Of a stretch of DNA of 64,000 nt, positions 53,283 to 61,793 are shown in pieces (position 1 is the first letter of the stretch; each line of letters opens with the position of its first letter). The notes under the pieces are model-generated. The model saw only the letters and a list, made by a program, of their open reading frames with translations, did not search any database and had not been told where the DNA came from. The stretch comes from Bacteroidia bacterium (GTDB lineage Bacteria > Bacteroidota > Bacteroidia > B-17B0 > Aurantibacillaceae), in NCBI GenBank assembly GCA_016787445.1, contig JAEUTQ010000036.1, positions 19,641 through 83,640 of the forward strand. Direction: 5' to 3'. The position numbers and the translations under genes were made by a program.

Positions 53283-54455
53283 ATGGCATTAAAAGGTAAA
53301 GTGTGTGTAAAAGGATTGTGGGATGAAAGTATTCCGGATATAACATTTAACGAGCAAGGAGTTTCTAATTATTGTGTACTACAAGAAAAAATGATGGCCG
53401 ATTATCCTAAAAATGATATGGCAATTAAGAAATGGGAAGGAATTGTAAAGTCTGTTAAAGCAAAGGGTGGCAATAAGTACAATTGTGTAATTGGCGTGAG
53501 CGGTGGTGTAGATAGTAGTTATTTGCTACATATTGCTAAAGAGTATGGATTAAAACCATTGGCTGTACATTTGGATAATGGTTTTAATTCGGAGATTGCT
53601 GTTCGAAATATTGAAAACGTCACCAGAGCTTTGGATATTGATTTGGTAACCCACGTAATCGACTACGAAGAGATCAAGGATTTGTTGCGTTCTTATATGA
53701 AAGCAAGTATGCCTTGGATAGATTTTCCAACCGACCTAGCTATTAAAGGTACAATGTATAACGTGGCTTTAAAGTATGGTATCAAATACATAATCCGAGG
53801 AAATGATTTTCGAAGTGAAGGTAAGCAGCCTGCTGAGTGGACATATTCTGATAATAAGCAGTTATTGTATTTGCACAAACAATTTGGAAGCGGAATAAAA
53901 TTAAAGACCTTTCCGCAATTATCGATTTTTAAGGAAGTTTATGCGGGATATATTAAGGGCATTAGAGATGTAAGACCTTATTATTACATAAATTATAATA
54001 AGCAGGACGCGAAAAAATTATTAATAGAAAAGTACAGTTGGCAGGATTATGGTGGGCATCACCATGAGAATTTATTTACAAAATTCGCTATGTCTTATTG
54101 GTTACCTAAAAAGTTTAAAATTGATAAGCGTATTATTAATCTTTCAGCACAAGTATTAAGCGGAGCGATTAAACGTGAAGAAGCTCTGAACAAAATAGAT
54201 CAGCCATTTGATACTGAGGATAACTTAGAGAGTTTGAAAGATTATGTTTTAAAAAAACTGGATTTATCAGATAACGATTTTACGAATATTATGTCTTTAC
54301 CTCCAAAGACGTATAAGAGTTATCCTTCAGATTATGATTTCATTTTTAAAAACGTGAAGCATTTTAAATGGCTAATTAAAAGAATTTATGATTTTAAGCC
54401 AATGGCCATTGAGAGTTCAGAAGTAATAGACGGGAAAGCGAATGCCAAAAATTGA
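53283..54455 (+). CDS. N-acetyl sugar amidotransferase (WbpG/PseA-like), copy 1
   Basis: 390 residues. The PP-loop ATP pyrophosphatase motif VSGGVDSSYLLH (about residue 72) and the IIRGNDFRSEG and QDYGGHHHENLFT motifs are those of WbpG, which makes an acetamidino group on a sugar. The N-terminal zinc ribbon, usually two CxxC pairs, is degenerate here: only CVKGLWD (one Cys) and VSNYC (one Cys) remain. HisH/HisF-type partners that supply ammonia are not in the locus. Its end overlaps the next gene by 14 nt. Confidence 0.85.
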   Translation: MALKGKVCVKGLWDESIPDITFNEQGVSNYCVLQEKMMADYPKNDMAIKKWEGIVKSVKAKGGNKYNCVIGVSGGVDSSYLLHIAKEYGLKPLAVHLDNGFNSEIAVRNIENVTRALDIDLVTHVIDYEEIKDLLRSYMKASMPWIDFPTDLAIKGTMYNVALKYGIKYIIRGNDFRSEGKQPAEWTYSDNKQLLYLHKQFGSGIKLKTFPQLSIFKEVYAGYIKGIRDVRPYYYINYNKQDAKKLLIEKYSWQDYGGHHHENLFTKFAMSYWLPKKFKIDKRIINLSAQVLSGAIKREEALNKIDQPFDTEDNLESLKDYVLKKLDLSDNDFTNIMSLPPKTYKSYPSDYDFIFKNVKHFKWLIKRIYDFKPMAIESSEVIDGKANAKN

Positions 54456-55536
54456 TTATATTTTTTCTGCAGGGCATCCGGCACAGTATTATATGCTTAA
54501 GAACAGCTATAATTATTTTAAATCAATTGGGAAGCAGGTTCGTTTTGTGATTAGGGATAAGGATATTTTAGAGAAGTTATTGATTGAGGATAATCAGCAA
54601 TACTATAAAATAAACACGAAGGGAAACCGCAAAGGGAAATGGTCGGTATTATTATTTGGCTTTTTTGACATCATATTGCAAGATATAAGATTGTTTAAAT
54701 TTTGTTTGTTTAATCGCCCTAAGCTAATGGTTGGAACTGACTATTCTATCGCGCACGTTGGATTTGTTTTGGGAATTCCTTCATTTGTTTTAAATGAGGA
54801 TGATTTTAGCGTGAATAAATATTTTTGTAAACTGGCATATCCTTTTGCAACTAAAATTATTTCGCCCAAGGTGTGTGATGTTGGCAAATACGGTTATAAA
54901 AAGATTGGATATGATGGCTATCAGAAATTAGCCTATTTACACCCTAACTATTTCACGCCTGATATTTCAGTTAGAAATAAATATTTTTCTGAAAATGAAA
55001 AGTATGTGCTCATCAGGGTGGTTAATTTTAATGCCGGGCACGATATTGAATCTGTGAATTCAGGTATTTCGCAAGAACTGATTAAAGACGTAATTGCAAT
55101 TATAAATTCATACGGTTATACAGTTTATATATCAAGAGAGAAAGAACTGTCTGATGATTTAAAAAAGTATGCACTTAAAATAAAGGCTACAGATATTCAT
55201 CATATAATGCATTACTCCGGTTTATTCATTGCAGATAGTCAGAGCATGATAGTAGAAGCGTCCATATTAGGAGTTCCCTCCATACGTTTTAATAGTTTTG
55301 TAGGAAAAATATCCGTGATGAATGAGCTCGAAAATACCTATGGTTTAACAAATGGCATTCATATTAAAGAGCCGGAGTTGCTAAAAGAGAAAGTAAAAGA
55401 AATATTAAGCGATGTTAATTATAGAAAACAATTGCAAGTGAAGCGAGATAAGATGCTGAATGAAAAAGTGGACGTAACTGCACTGCTAATAAAATTGATG
55501 TCCGACTATACTCAAGATAAATCAAAAAATAATTAA
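54442..55536 (+). CDS. DUF354/UDP-GlcNAc 2-epimerase-like GT-B protein
   Basis: 364 residues. MPKIDYIFSAGHPAQYYMLK starts a Rossmann half typical of DUF354, and SGLFIADSQSMIVEASILGVPSIRF at about 265-285 is the substrate-binding loop seen in WecB-like epimerases and GT-B transferases. The family lacks a known reaction. It could be a transferase or an epimerase of the glycan locus. It overlaps the first amidotransferase gene by 14 nt and precedes the second by 5 nt, so it sits between two WbpG copies. Confidence 0.72.
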   Translation: MPKIDYIFSAGHPAQYYMLKNSYNYFKSIGKQVRFVIRDKDILEKLLIEDNQQYYKINTKGNRKGKWSVLLFGFFDIILQDIRLFKFCLFNRPKLMVGTDYSIAHVGFVLGIPSFVLNEDDFSVNKYFCKLAYPFATKIISPKVCDVGKYGYKKIGYDGYQKLAYLHPNYFTPDISVRNKYFSENEKYVLIRVVNFNAGHDIESVNSGISQELIKDVIAIINSYGYTVYISREKELSDDLKKYALKIKATDIHHIMHYSGLFIADSQSMIVEASILGVPSIRFNSFVGKISVMNELENTYGLTNGIHIKEPELLKEKVKEILSDVNYRKQLQVKRDKMLNEKVDVTALLIKLMSDYTQDKSKNN

Positions 55537-55541
55537 TTTAA

Positions 55542-56717
55542 ATGGCAATGGAACTAAAGGAGTTTAAATACACGGGCAGCAAGTTATGTTCTCGCTGTAT
55601 AATGGATGATACGGTGCAGGGTATTGAATTTGATGACAAGGGTGAATGTACATTTTGTAAAATACATGATGAGTTGGAAGCAAAGTATCCTTTAGGAGAA
55701 TCTTCAACCAATGAGCTCGCTAAAATTGCCAAACTGGTTAAGGAAAAGGGAAGAAACAAAAAGTATGATTGTATTGTAGGTGTAAGTGGAGGAAGGGATA
55801 GTTCTTATACATTGTATAATGCTGTTAAACTCGGATTGAGGCCTCTGGCTGTTCATTTTGACAATGGTTGGAACTCGGAGAACGCGGTGAGTAATATCGA
55901 GAATATTTGCAAGAAGCTTAATGTAGATTTATATACGCACGTAGCAAATTGGGAAGAGTTCAAAGATTTACAGAAATCATTTTTGTACGCATCTGTACCG
56001 GATGCTGAGGTACCAACAGATTGGGTAATATTTTCTGTGTTGTTTGAGCAAGCCAGAAAACATGGTGTAAAATATATAATACATGGCCACTCCTTTAGAA
56101 CAGAAGGTACAACGCCATTAACATGGACCTATATGGATGGAAAATATGTAAATGGGATTCATCAGCGTTTTGGTAAAGTTAAACTGAAAAGTTTTCCGGT
56201 GATGACATTATGGAATTATTTGTATTACACATTCTTTGTTGGCATTAAGCAAGTAAGGGTGCTTTATTATATTCCTTATGATGAAAAATTAATATTAAAA
56301 ATGCTTACTGATGAGTTGGGTTGGCGCGATTATGGTGGTAAGCATCATGAATCCATGTATACCGGCTTTTTTCAATCGTATATACTGATTCGTAAGTTTG
56401 GAATAGATAAGCGTAAGCTGCATTATTCGGCTTTGCTGAGATCAGGTCAGATAACCCGAGACGAAGCTTTGCAAAAAGTTAAATCAGATCCATATTCAGG
56501 AGGTTATGAAACACTGGATTATTGTTTGAAGAAATTAGAACTAACTCATGATGAGTTTGAGAGGATAATGAATCTTCCAAAAAAATCTTTCTTAGATTAC
56601 CCGTCTTATTATAAATTGGTTTTACGATGGGAAAAACTAATTAGATGGGGTGTTCGTATTGGCGTAGTGCCTGATACAGTTTATAGAAAGTTCTTTCGTT
56701 TTAAAATAAATAGATAA
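55542..56717 (+). CDS. N-acetyl sugar amidotransferase (WbpG/PseA-like), copy 2
   Basis: 391 residues, a paralogue of the gene at 53283. Here the zinc ribbon is intact (KLCSRCIMDDT and ECTFCKIHDE, two CxxC pairs). The PP-loop is VSGGRDSSYTLY at about residue 83, followed by VHFDNGWNSENAV, IHGHSFRTEG and RDYGGKHHESMYTG. It would create an amidino or similar nitrogen group on a sugar with glutamine-derived ammonia, but no HisH/HisF partner is adjacent. The sugar transferase gene begins 5 nt later. Confidence 0.88.
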   Translation: MAMELKEFKYTGSKLCSRCIMDDTVQGIEFDDKGECTFCKIHDELEAKYPLGESSTNELAKIAKLVKEKGRNKKYDCIVGVSGGRDSSYTLYNAVKLGLRPLAVHFDNGWNSENAVSNIENICKKLNVDLYTHVANWEEFKDLQKSFLYASVPDAEVPTDWVIFSVLFEQARKHGVKYIIHGHSFRTEGTTPLTWTYMDGKYVNGIHQRFGKVKLKSFPVMTLWNYLYYTFFVGIKQVRVLYYIPYDEKLILKMLTDELGWRDYGGKHHESMYTGFFQSYILIRKFGIDKRKLHYSALLRSGQITRDEALQKVKSDPYSGGYETLDYCLKKLELTHDEFERIMNLPKKSFLDYPSYYKLVLRWEKLIRWGVRIGVVPDTVYRKFFRFKINR

Positions 56718-56722
56718 TTTTC

Positions 56723-57757
56723 TTGAGACAGTTAGTAATTAATAAAGTAGGCGAAGAGGCATATTCCTTTTTTGGAAAGTATGTTGAAATGGAGTCTGAT
56801 TCTACATTTATTATTTCAACCACAAATGAGTTTAACATTATTAATAATACCAGTTCACTTAAAACTATTATTAACTTAAGTAAAGTGAATAATATTCGCT
56901 ATATCAATAAATTTTTCGAAAAAGTGAATGAGCGTTTACAAGATGATCAGATATTTATTTGTTGTTGGGAAACTTATCAAGCGCGAAAAGTAAGGCACCG
57001 ATTGGGTAGAATTCCGTACTTAAGGAATATTTGGTTTGTCATGGAGTTTGTGGTATTGCGTATGTTTCCTAAGATATGGGGCTTAAAAAAAATTTACTTT
57101 CTATTAACCAGAGGTAGAAATCGATTATTAAGCAAGGCTGAGGTTTTAGGTCGTTTAGTGAGTTGTGGATTTGAAATTGTTTCACATGACAGCTTTAGAG
57201 GTTTAACCTATGCGGTGGTTAAAAAGGTAAAGGCTCCTGAGTATAACTTTCATGCCAGCTATGGTCCATTGTTTAAAATGAAGAGAATGGGTAAAGGCGG
57301 GAAGATTATCGGAGTTTATAAATTCAGAACCATGCATCCATATGCAGAGTATTTGCAGGATTATGTGTTGAGGTTAAATGGTTATGCCGAATCAGGTAAG
57401 CCGGCTGAAGATTTTAGGTTAACTCCATGGGGAAAATTCTTAAGGCGTTATTGGTTGGATGAACTACCTCAATTGATTAATGTTATTAAAGGCGAAATGA
57501 AATTGGTAGGCGTTCGCCCCATATCTCAACGTTATTTTCAGGACATACCGGAGGACTTACAGCAGCTTAGGTTAAAACATAAACCGGGCTGTATACCTCC
57601 TTATGTGGCATTAGACAGGAAAAGTTCCGTGGAAGCAGTATTGCAAGCCGAGCGGGAATATCTGACGGAAAAATCAAATAGACCCTATACCACCGATATT
57701 CGTTTTTTCTTTAAAGCCATATTTAACATTATTTTTAAAAGAAAACGCAGCGCCTAG
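56723..57757 (+). CDS. sugar transferase with unusual N-terminal domain
   Basis: 344 residues from a TTG start. The C-terminal 160 residues are the bacterial sugar transferase catalytic core: GPLFKMKRMGKGGKIIGVYKFRTMHP (residues about 181-206) and DELPQLINVIKGEMKLVGVRP (245-265). It transfers the first sugar-phosphate to undecaprenyl phosphate. The usual N-terminal re-entrant helix block is replaced by 170 residues with a methyltransferase-like end (SKAEVLGRLVSCGFEIVSHD) and hydrophobic stretch (about 100-130). The stop at 57757 closes the assembly part of the locus. Confidence 0.8.
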   Translation: MRQLVINKVGEEAYSFFGKYVEMESDSTFIISTTNEFNIINNTSSLKTIINLSKVNNIRYINKFFEKVNERLQDDQIFICCWETYQARKVRHRLGRIPYLRNIWFVMEFVVLRMFPKIWGLKKIYFLLTRGRNRLLSKAEVLGRLVSCGFEIVSHDSFRGLTYAVVKKVKAPEYNFHASYGPLFKMKRMGKGGKIIGVYKFRTMHPYAEYLQDYVLRLNGYAESGKPAEDFRLTPWGKFLRRYWLDELPQLINVIKGEMKLVGVRPISQRYFQDIPEDLQQLRLKHKPGCIPPYVALDRKSSVEAVLQAEREYLTEKSNRPYTTDIRFFFKAIFNIIFKRKRSA

Positions 57758-57829
57758 CGCCAATACAGAGTCACATTTATACTCTTATAAATTTTTAAAC
57801 TATCTTTAACCTTTAAAACCCGCTTTCCA

Positions 57830-58600
57830 ATGAAGCATTTTCTTCACGTCATTGTTGTAACTGTTTTGTATTTGTTTAGTTCATGTACATCAGGAAAAAA
57901 ACTTATTTACTTTCAAGGTAATTTGGGTTCAAGTGAAAGCAACAAGAATTATAACCCTGTAATTCATACCGACGATTTATTGTCGGTTACCGTAATGGGT
58001 ATGGATGCTGAAGTGGTGAGGCCTTTTAATCTTCCGCAACAAAACTTAAACAGCAATTTAGGAGGTTATACGCAAGGTACGCCGCCACCTCCCGGTTATT
58101 TAGTAGATTCGGAAGGTAATATAGAATTTCCGGTAATTGGAAAATTAAAAGTAGCCGGTTTAACTCGTTCCGTTATTATTGATTCTTTAAAGAATAGATT
58201 GAAACAATATGTCAGTAATCCAACTATCTTAATCAGAGTGTTAAATTATAAGGTAACAGTTTTAGGTGAGGTTCGTAATCCCGGTACGTTTACAATACCA
58301 AATGAAAGGGTAACGCTTCCGGAAGCATTAGGTATTGCAGGCGACTTATTAATAACCGGTAAGCGGAAAAATGTTTTAGTAGTGCGGGACGTGGATGGAA
58401 AAAAAACAGAGTATAGAGTAGATTTAACTTCCAAGGAATTATTTTCTTCTCCTGTTTATTATTTAAATCAAAATGATGTAGTTTATGTAGAGCCGAATAG
58501 AGCAAAAATTAATTCATCTGTGATAAACCCTTCTAATGCGGGAATTGTAATTTCTGCAGTTTCTTTAGTTATCAGTGTACTTGTATTAATCAGTAAATAA
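57830..58600 (+). CDS. polysaccharide export outer-membrane lipoprotein (Wza-like)
   Basis: 256 residues. A lipoprotein signal (LYLFSSC, Cys19) is followed by the poly-export domain (about 45-130, HTDDLLSVTVMGMDAEVV, VDSEGNIEFPVIGKLKVAG) and one SLBB domain (VLGEVRNPGTFTIPNER), then a C-terminal hydrophobic helix (about 235-254). It forms the outer-membrane channel for polysaccharide. A near-consensus -7 box (TATCTTTA, 57801-57808) in the 72-bp gap suggests a promoter for wza and wzc. The kinase gene follows after 2 nt. Confidence 0.92.
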   Translation: MKHFLHVIVVTVLYLFSSCTSGKKLIYFQGNLGSSESNKNYNPVIHTDDLLSVTVMGMDAEVVRPFNLPQQNLNSNLGGYTQGTPPPPGYLVDSEGNIEFPVIGKLKVAGLTRSVIIDSLKNRLKQYVSNPTILIRVLNYKVTVLGEVRNPGTFTIPNERVTLPEALGIAGDLLITGKRKNVLVVRDVDGKKTEYRVDLTSKELFSSPVYYLNQNDVVYVEPNRAKINSSVINPSNAGIVISAVSLVISVLVLISK

Positions 58601-58602
58601 GA

Positions 58603-61017
58603 ATGGAATCAGAACAGCAAAATTATACCGCCAATGAGGCTCAAGAAAGCAGCCTTAAAGATGTATTGTTAAAATACTTATTTCGCTGGCCATGGTTTGT
58701 TGTTAGCGTAATTGTATGCCTTGCATTAGGGTTTGTTTATCTGCGATATCAAACGCCAATGTATGAGGTAAACGCAAGTATTTTGATTAAGGATGATAAG
58801 AAGGGTGGTAGCATATCGGATGAGTTAAGTGCCTTTGAAGATTTAGGGATTTTAAAAAACGGCAAAAACATCGATAATGAGATTGAGATTTTAAAATCGC
58901 GTTCCTTGATGTCACTTGTTGTGAAGGAATTAAAACTAAATGTACAGTATTATTCGTATGGCCGGCCAATAGAACATGAACGTTATTTTGATTCGCCATT
59001 TATAGCTAATTACATTCTAAATGATTCTACGCGCAATGTAACCGGTAACTGGGTTGTTTATGCCGAAAGTGAAAAGGAATTTGTATTGAAAGATGGTAAA
59101 ACTGAGTCAGTAATAGGAAATTATAAGTTCGGCGACGCAATTGATATGCCCTTCGGAAAATTGATTATTACAACAACTAAATTTATTTCGCCTTCGTATT
59201 TAAAAAAGGATTTCAGAATAGTTATTAATCCCATTAATGCTGTTGTGGATCGTTACATAGCCTCTATAAAAGTAAGTCCGGTCAATAAAACATCAAATGC
59301 CATCACAATTTCTTTACGCGATGCTTTACCGGATAAGGCTGCGGCTGTAGTTGATAATTTAATTAAACAACACAACCTGGATGCAATTGCGGATAAAAAT
59401 CAAGTGAGTTTAAATACTTACAATTTTATTTCTGAACGTATAAAATTTATTGCGCAGGAGCTGAATGAGGTGGAAGGTTCGGCCGAAGAATTTAAGAGCA
59501 AGCATAAGTTGGTGGATGTAAAAACGGATGGAGAATTATTCTTAGAGACGGGTAGTGAAAGCGAGAAGAACCTTTTAGAAGCAAACACACAAATGCAAAT
59601 TGCTGCATTTATGGTAGACTATCTTGCAAAACATCAGGATTTAACTGATTTAATTCCTTCCAATATGGGAATTACTGATATCCCATTGTCAAATCAGATA
59701 ATGGAGTTCAATAAATTGGTTCTTGAGCGTAGCAGATTAATGAAATATTCCGGCGAGAAAAATCCTGTAGTAAGCAATTTAGAATCGCAGATTATTGGCC
59801 TGCGTATGGCAATTGGAGCGAGTTTGAATAATTATAAAAGCTCTTTGGAAATTCGTGTACGTGAATTGGGTAAAAAAGAAAATGAAATTAACTCAAAAAT
59901 AAGTACGGTTCCGAAATTTGAAAGAGAATACAGGAATATTCAGCGACAGCAACAAATTAAGGAAGCATTGTATTTGTATTTATTACAAAAGAGAGAAGAA
60001 ACGAATATTGCATTGGCGGTTACGGTGGCTAATGCCAAAATCATTGATTATGCTTATAGTAACGGCGCTATTGTTGCTCCTAAGAAACAAATTATCTATT
60101 TGTCTTCGTTTTTAATCGGATTGATATTTCCGGTTATACTAATGTATGTTTTAGAAATGATGGACACTAAAGTACATAGTAAGAAAGATATTGATGCTAT
60201 CCAGGTTCCATTTATAGGAGACATTCCGCTAGCCGATGATGTGAAGAAAGTAGTGGTATCGCGTAGTAGCAATTCCAGCATTGCAGAAGCGTTTCGATTA
60301 TTGCGTACGAATCTTGATTTTGTATTAGGCAGTAATAAAGCAGCCAGTAAAACAATTTTCGTCACTTCCACTATGGGAAAAGAAGGAAAATCTTTCATCG
60401 CATTAAATTTAGCATCTGCCATTGCTTTATCGGGTAAAAAAGTAATTTTAGTAGGAATGGATTTACGTGCACCAAAAATTCTAAAATATTTGGAACTAAA
60501 CGATAAAGAAGGATTAACAAATTATATTTCAGATACCAGTATTGATATTAAATCCGTTATTTTTCCTTCACCATTTACAGAACACCTGGATATATTGCCT
60601 TCGGGAGCTATTCCGCCGAATCCAGCAGAGTTATTGATGCATCAGCGTGTGATTGACATGTTTGATTATGTAAAATCAAATTATGATTACGTGGTAGTTG
60701 ATACAGCACCGGTAGGCATGGTGACTGATACTTTATTGATAAGCAAATTCGCAGATGCTTTTGTGTTTGTTGTTAGGGCCAATGTATTAGACAAACGATT
60801 ATTAAGTGTTGCTGAAAGTGTTTATAAGGATAAACGTTTGCCGAATATGGCAGTATTACTTAATGGAACAGGTCATAAGAAGGGTTATGGCTACGGTTAT
60901 GGCTACGGCTACGGTTATGGCTACGGTTATGGTTACGGACAATACGGTTACGGAAATAAGGAAGAGAAGAAAAGTTTTCTTAAAAAGTTAGTTTCAAAAA
61001 CTGAAGATGAAGATTAA
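58603..61017 (+). CDS. Wzc-like polysaccharide co-polymerase and tyrosine kinase (BY-kinase)
   Basis: 804 residues. Wzz domain: membrane helices at about 31-52 and 500-522 flank a long periplasmic coiled coil. The cytoplasmic BY-kinase has Walker A TSTMGKEGKSFIAL (residue 586), Walker A' VILVGMDLRAPK (613) and Walker B VVVDTAPVG (696). The end is a tyrosine cluster of nine Gly-Tyr pairs plus two more Tyr, the autophosphorylation sites that control chain length and export. A basic tail (KKSFLKKLVSKTEDED) closes it. It works with the Wza-like protein encoded immediately upstream. Confidence 0.93.
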   Translation: MESEQQNYTANEAQESSLKDVLLKYLFRWPWFVVSVIVCLALGFVYLRYQTPMYEVNASILIKDDKKGGSISDELSAFEDLGILKNGKNIDNEIEILKSRSLMSLVVKELKLNVQYYSYGRPIEHERYFDSPFIANYILNDSTRNVTGNWVVYAESEKEFVLKDGKTESVIGNYKFGDAIDMPFGKLIITTTKFISPSYLKKDFRIVINPINAVVDRYIASIKVSPVNKTSNAITISLRDALPDKAAAVVDNLIKQHNLDAIADKNQVSLNTYNFISERIKFIAQELNEVEGSAEEFKSKHKLVDVKTDGELFLETGSESEKNLLEANTQMQIAAFMVDYLAKHQDLTDLIPSNMGITDIPLSNQIMEFNKLVLERSRLMKYSGEKNPVVSNLESQIIGLRMAIGASLNNYKSSLEIRVRELGKKENEINSKISTVPKFEREYRNIQRQQQIKEALYLYLLQKREETNIALAVTVANAKIIDYAYSNGAIVAPKKQIIYLSSFLIGLIFPVILMYVLEMMDTKVHSKKDIDAIQVPFIGDIPLADDVKKVVVSRSSNSSIAEAFRLLRTNLDFVLGSNKAASKTIFVTSTMGKEGKSFIALNLASAIALSGKKVILVGMDLRAPKILKYLELNDKEGLTNYISDTSIDIKSVIFPSPFTEHLDILPSGAIPPNPAELLMHQRVIDMFDYVKSNYDYVVVDTAPVGMVTDTLLISKFADAFVFVVRANVLDKRLLSVAESVYKDKRLPNMAVLLNGTGHKKGYGYGYGYGYGYGYGYGYGQYGYGNKEEKKSFLKKLVSKTEDED
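60883..60958 (+). repeat. in-frame GGTTATGGCTAC repeats coding the Tyr-rich tail
   Basis: Six-base (Gly-Tyr) units, mostly alternating GGTTAT and GGCTAC, encode nine Gly-Tyr pairs and then a QYGYG block. Such a tract can change length by replication slippage without shifting the frame. Confidence 0.85.
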
Positions 61018-61405
61018 AAATTGTCTTTATATGATGAGTAATTAACTTATAATGTGTTTCATAGTTAAATAGGTAATAATTTACTTTTTTCACAAAATGC
61101 GATTACATTATGAATACTATACATCAGATTGATTAATTATTCCCTAAAAAAATGAATAGATTCACTCAATGGTTAAATGATAATTTGGAATAATAGAAAG
61201 GAGATCGATTTCCTTAATACGACAAAACACCTTTAATTTTCGATAAAACAATCAATTTGTACGATAAAATTATAAATTAAATAGAATAAGCAACATTATG
61301 AAAAGGGGAATTCAATTCTCCTTTTTTATTGACTCAATGGCTGGCTAGCCACCCTTGTTAAAACGCTTTAGGTTTATTATTTTTAAGTAAATTAATTCAG
61401 AAGTT
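61018..61405. other. gene-free AT-rich spacer after wzc
   Basis: About 390 bp with no convincing open frame. It holds a hairpin with T run at 61302-61327 (AAGGGGAATT with AATTCTCCTT, one mismatch), which would stop transcription from the left or end a small RNA. Two CGATAAAA motifs lie at 61240 and 61263. No known RNA family was recognised. Confidence 0.5.
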
Positions 61406-61792
61406 ATGCGTTATTTATTACTCTTAGTTGTTTGTTTGTTTTCTTTAGAAGGAATTTCTCAAACAAATCAAGATTTTAAAGAAACAGATAAGCTGGAAAG
61501 CCGAGCTGTTTTATATATCCCAACTGCAGATAACAACAAGCTAACGCTTATAAAAAATGAATTTGCTAAATATCCTCAAATACAGAGTGCGGTTTACTAT
61601 TATCAAAATCATAATGCACTTTTGATAGAATTTGCTGATGTGCTGAATCCTATTTTTATCACTTATTCCGATATAATTAAATTAATTTCACATGGTGTTC
61701 CATCTGAGGAGGTTTGGATAAAAACGCCTAGTGCGTTCGATGAAATACTAAGCTCTGAAGAATTGAATCCAACAAAATTTATTTTAAAATAG
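61406..61792 (+). CDS. small exported protein of unknown function
   Basis: 128 residues. The signal peptide MRYLLLLVVCLFSLEGISQ has a Ser-Gln cleavage site. The mature part is about 109 residues, with a predicted alpha/beta fold and no cysteines, containing LTLIKNEFAKYPQIQSAVYYYQNHNALLIEF. I do not recognise the family. The stop is 1 nt before the ATG of a T9SS protein, so they are co-transcribed and may act together. Confidence 0.65.
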   Translation: MRYLLLLVVCLFSLEGISQTNQDFKETDKLESRAVLYIPTADNNKLTLIKNEFAKYPQIQSAVYYYQNHNALLIEFADVLNPIFITYSDIIKLISHGVPSEEVWIKTPSAFDEILSSEELNPTKFILK

Positions 61793-61793
61793 T

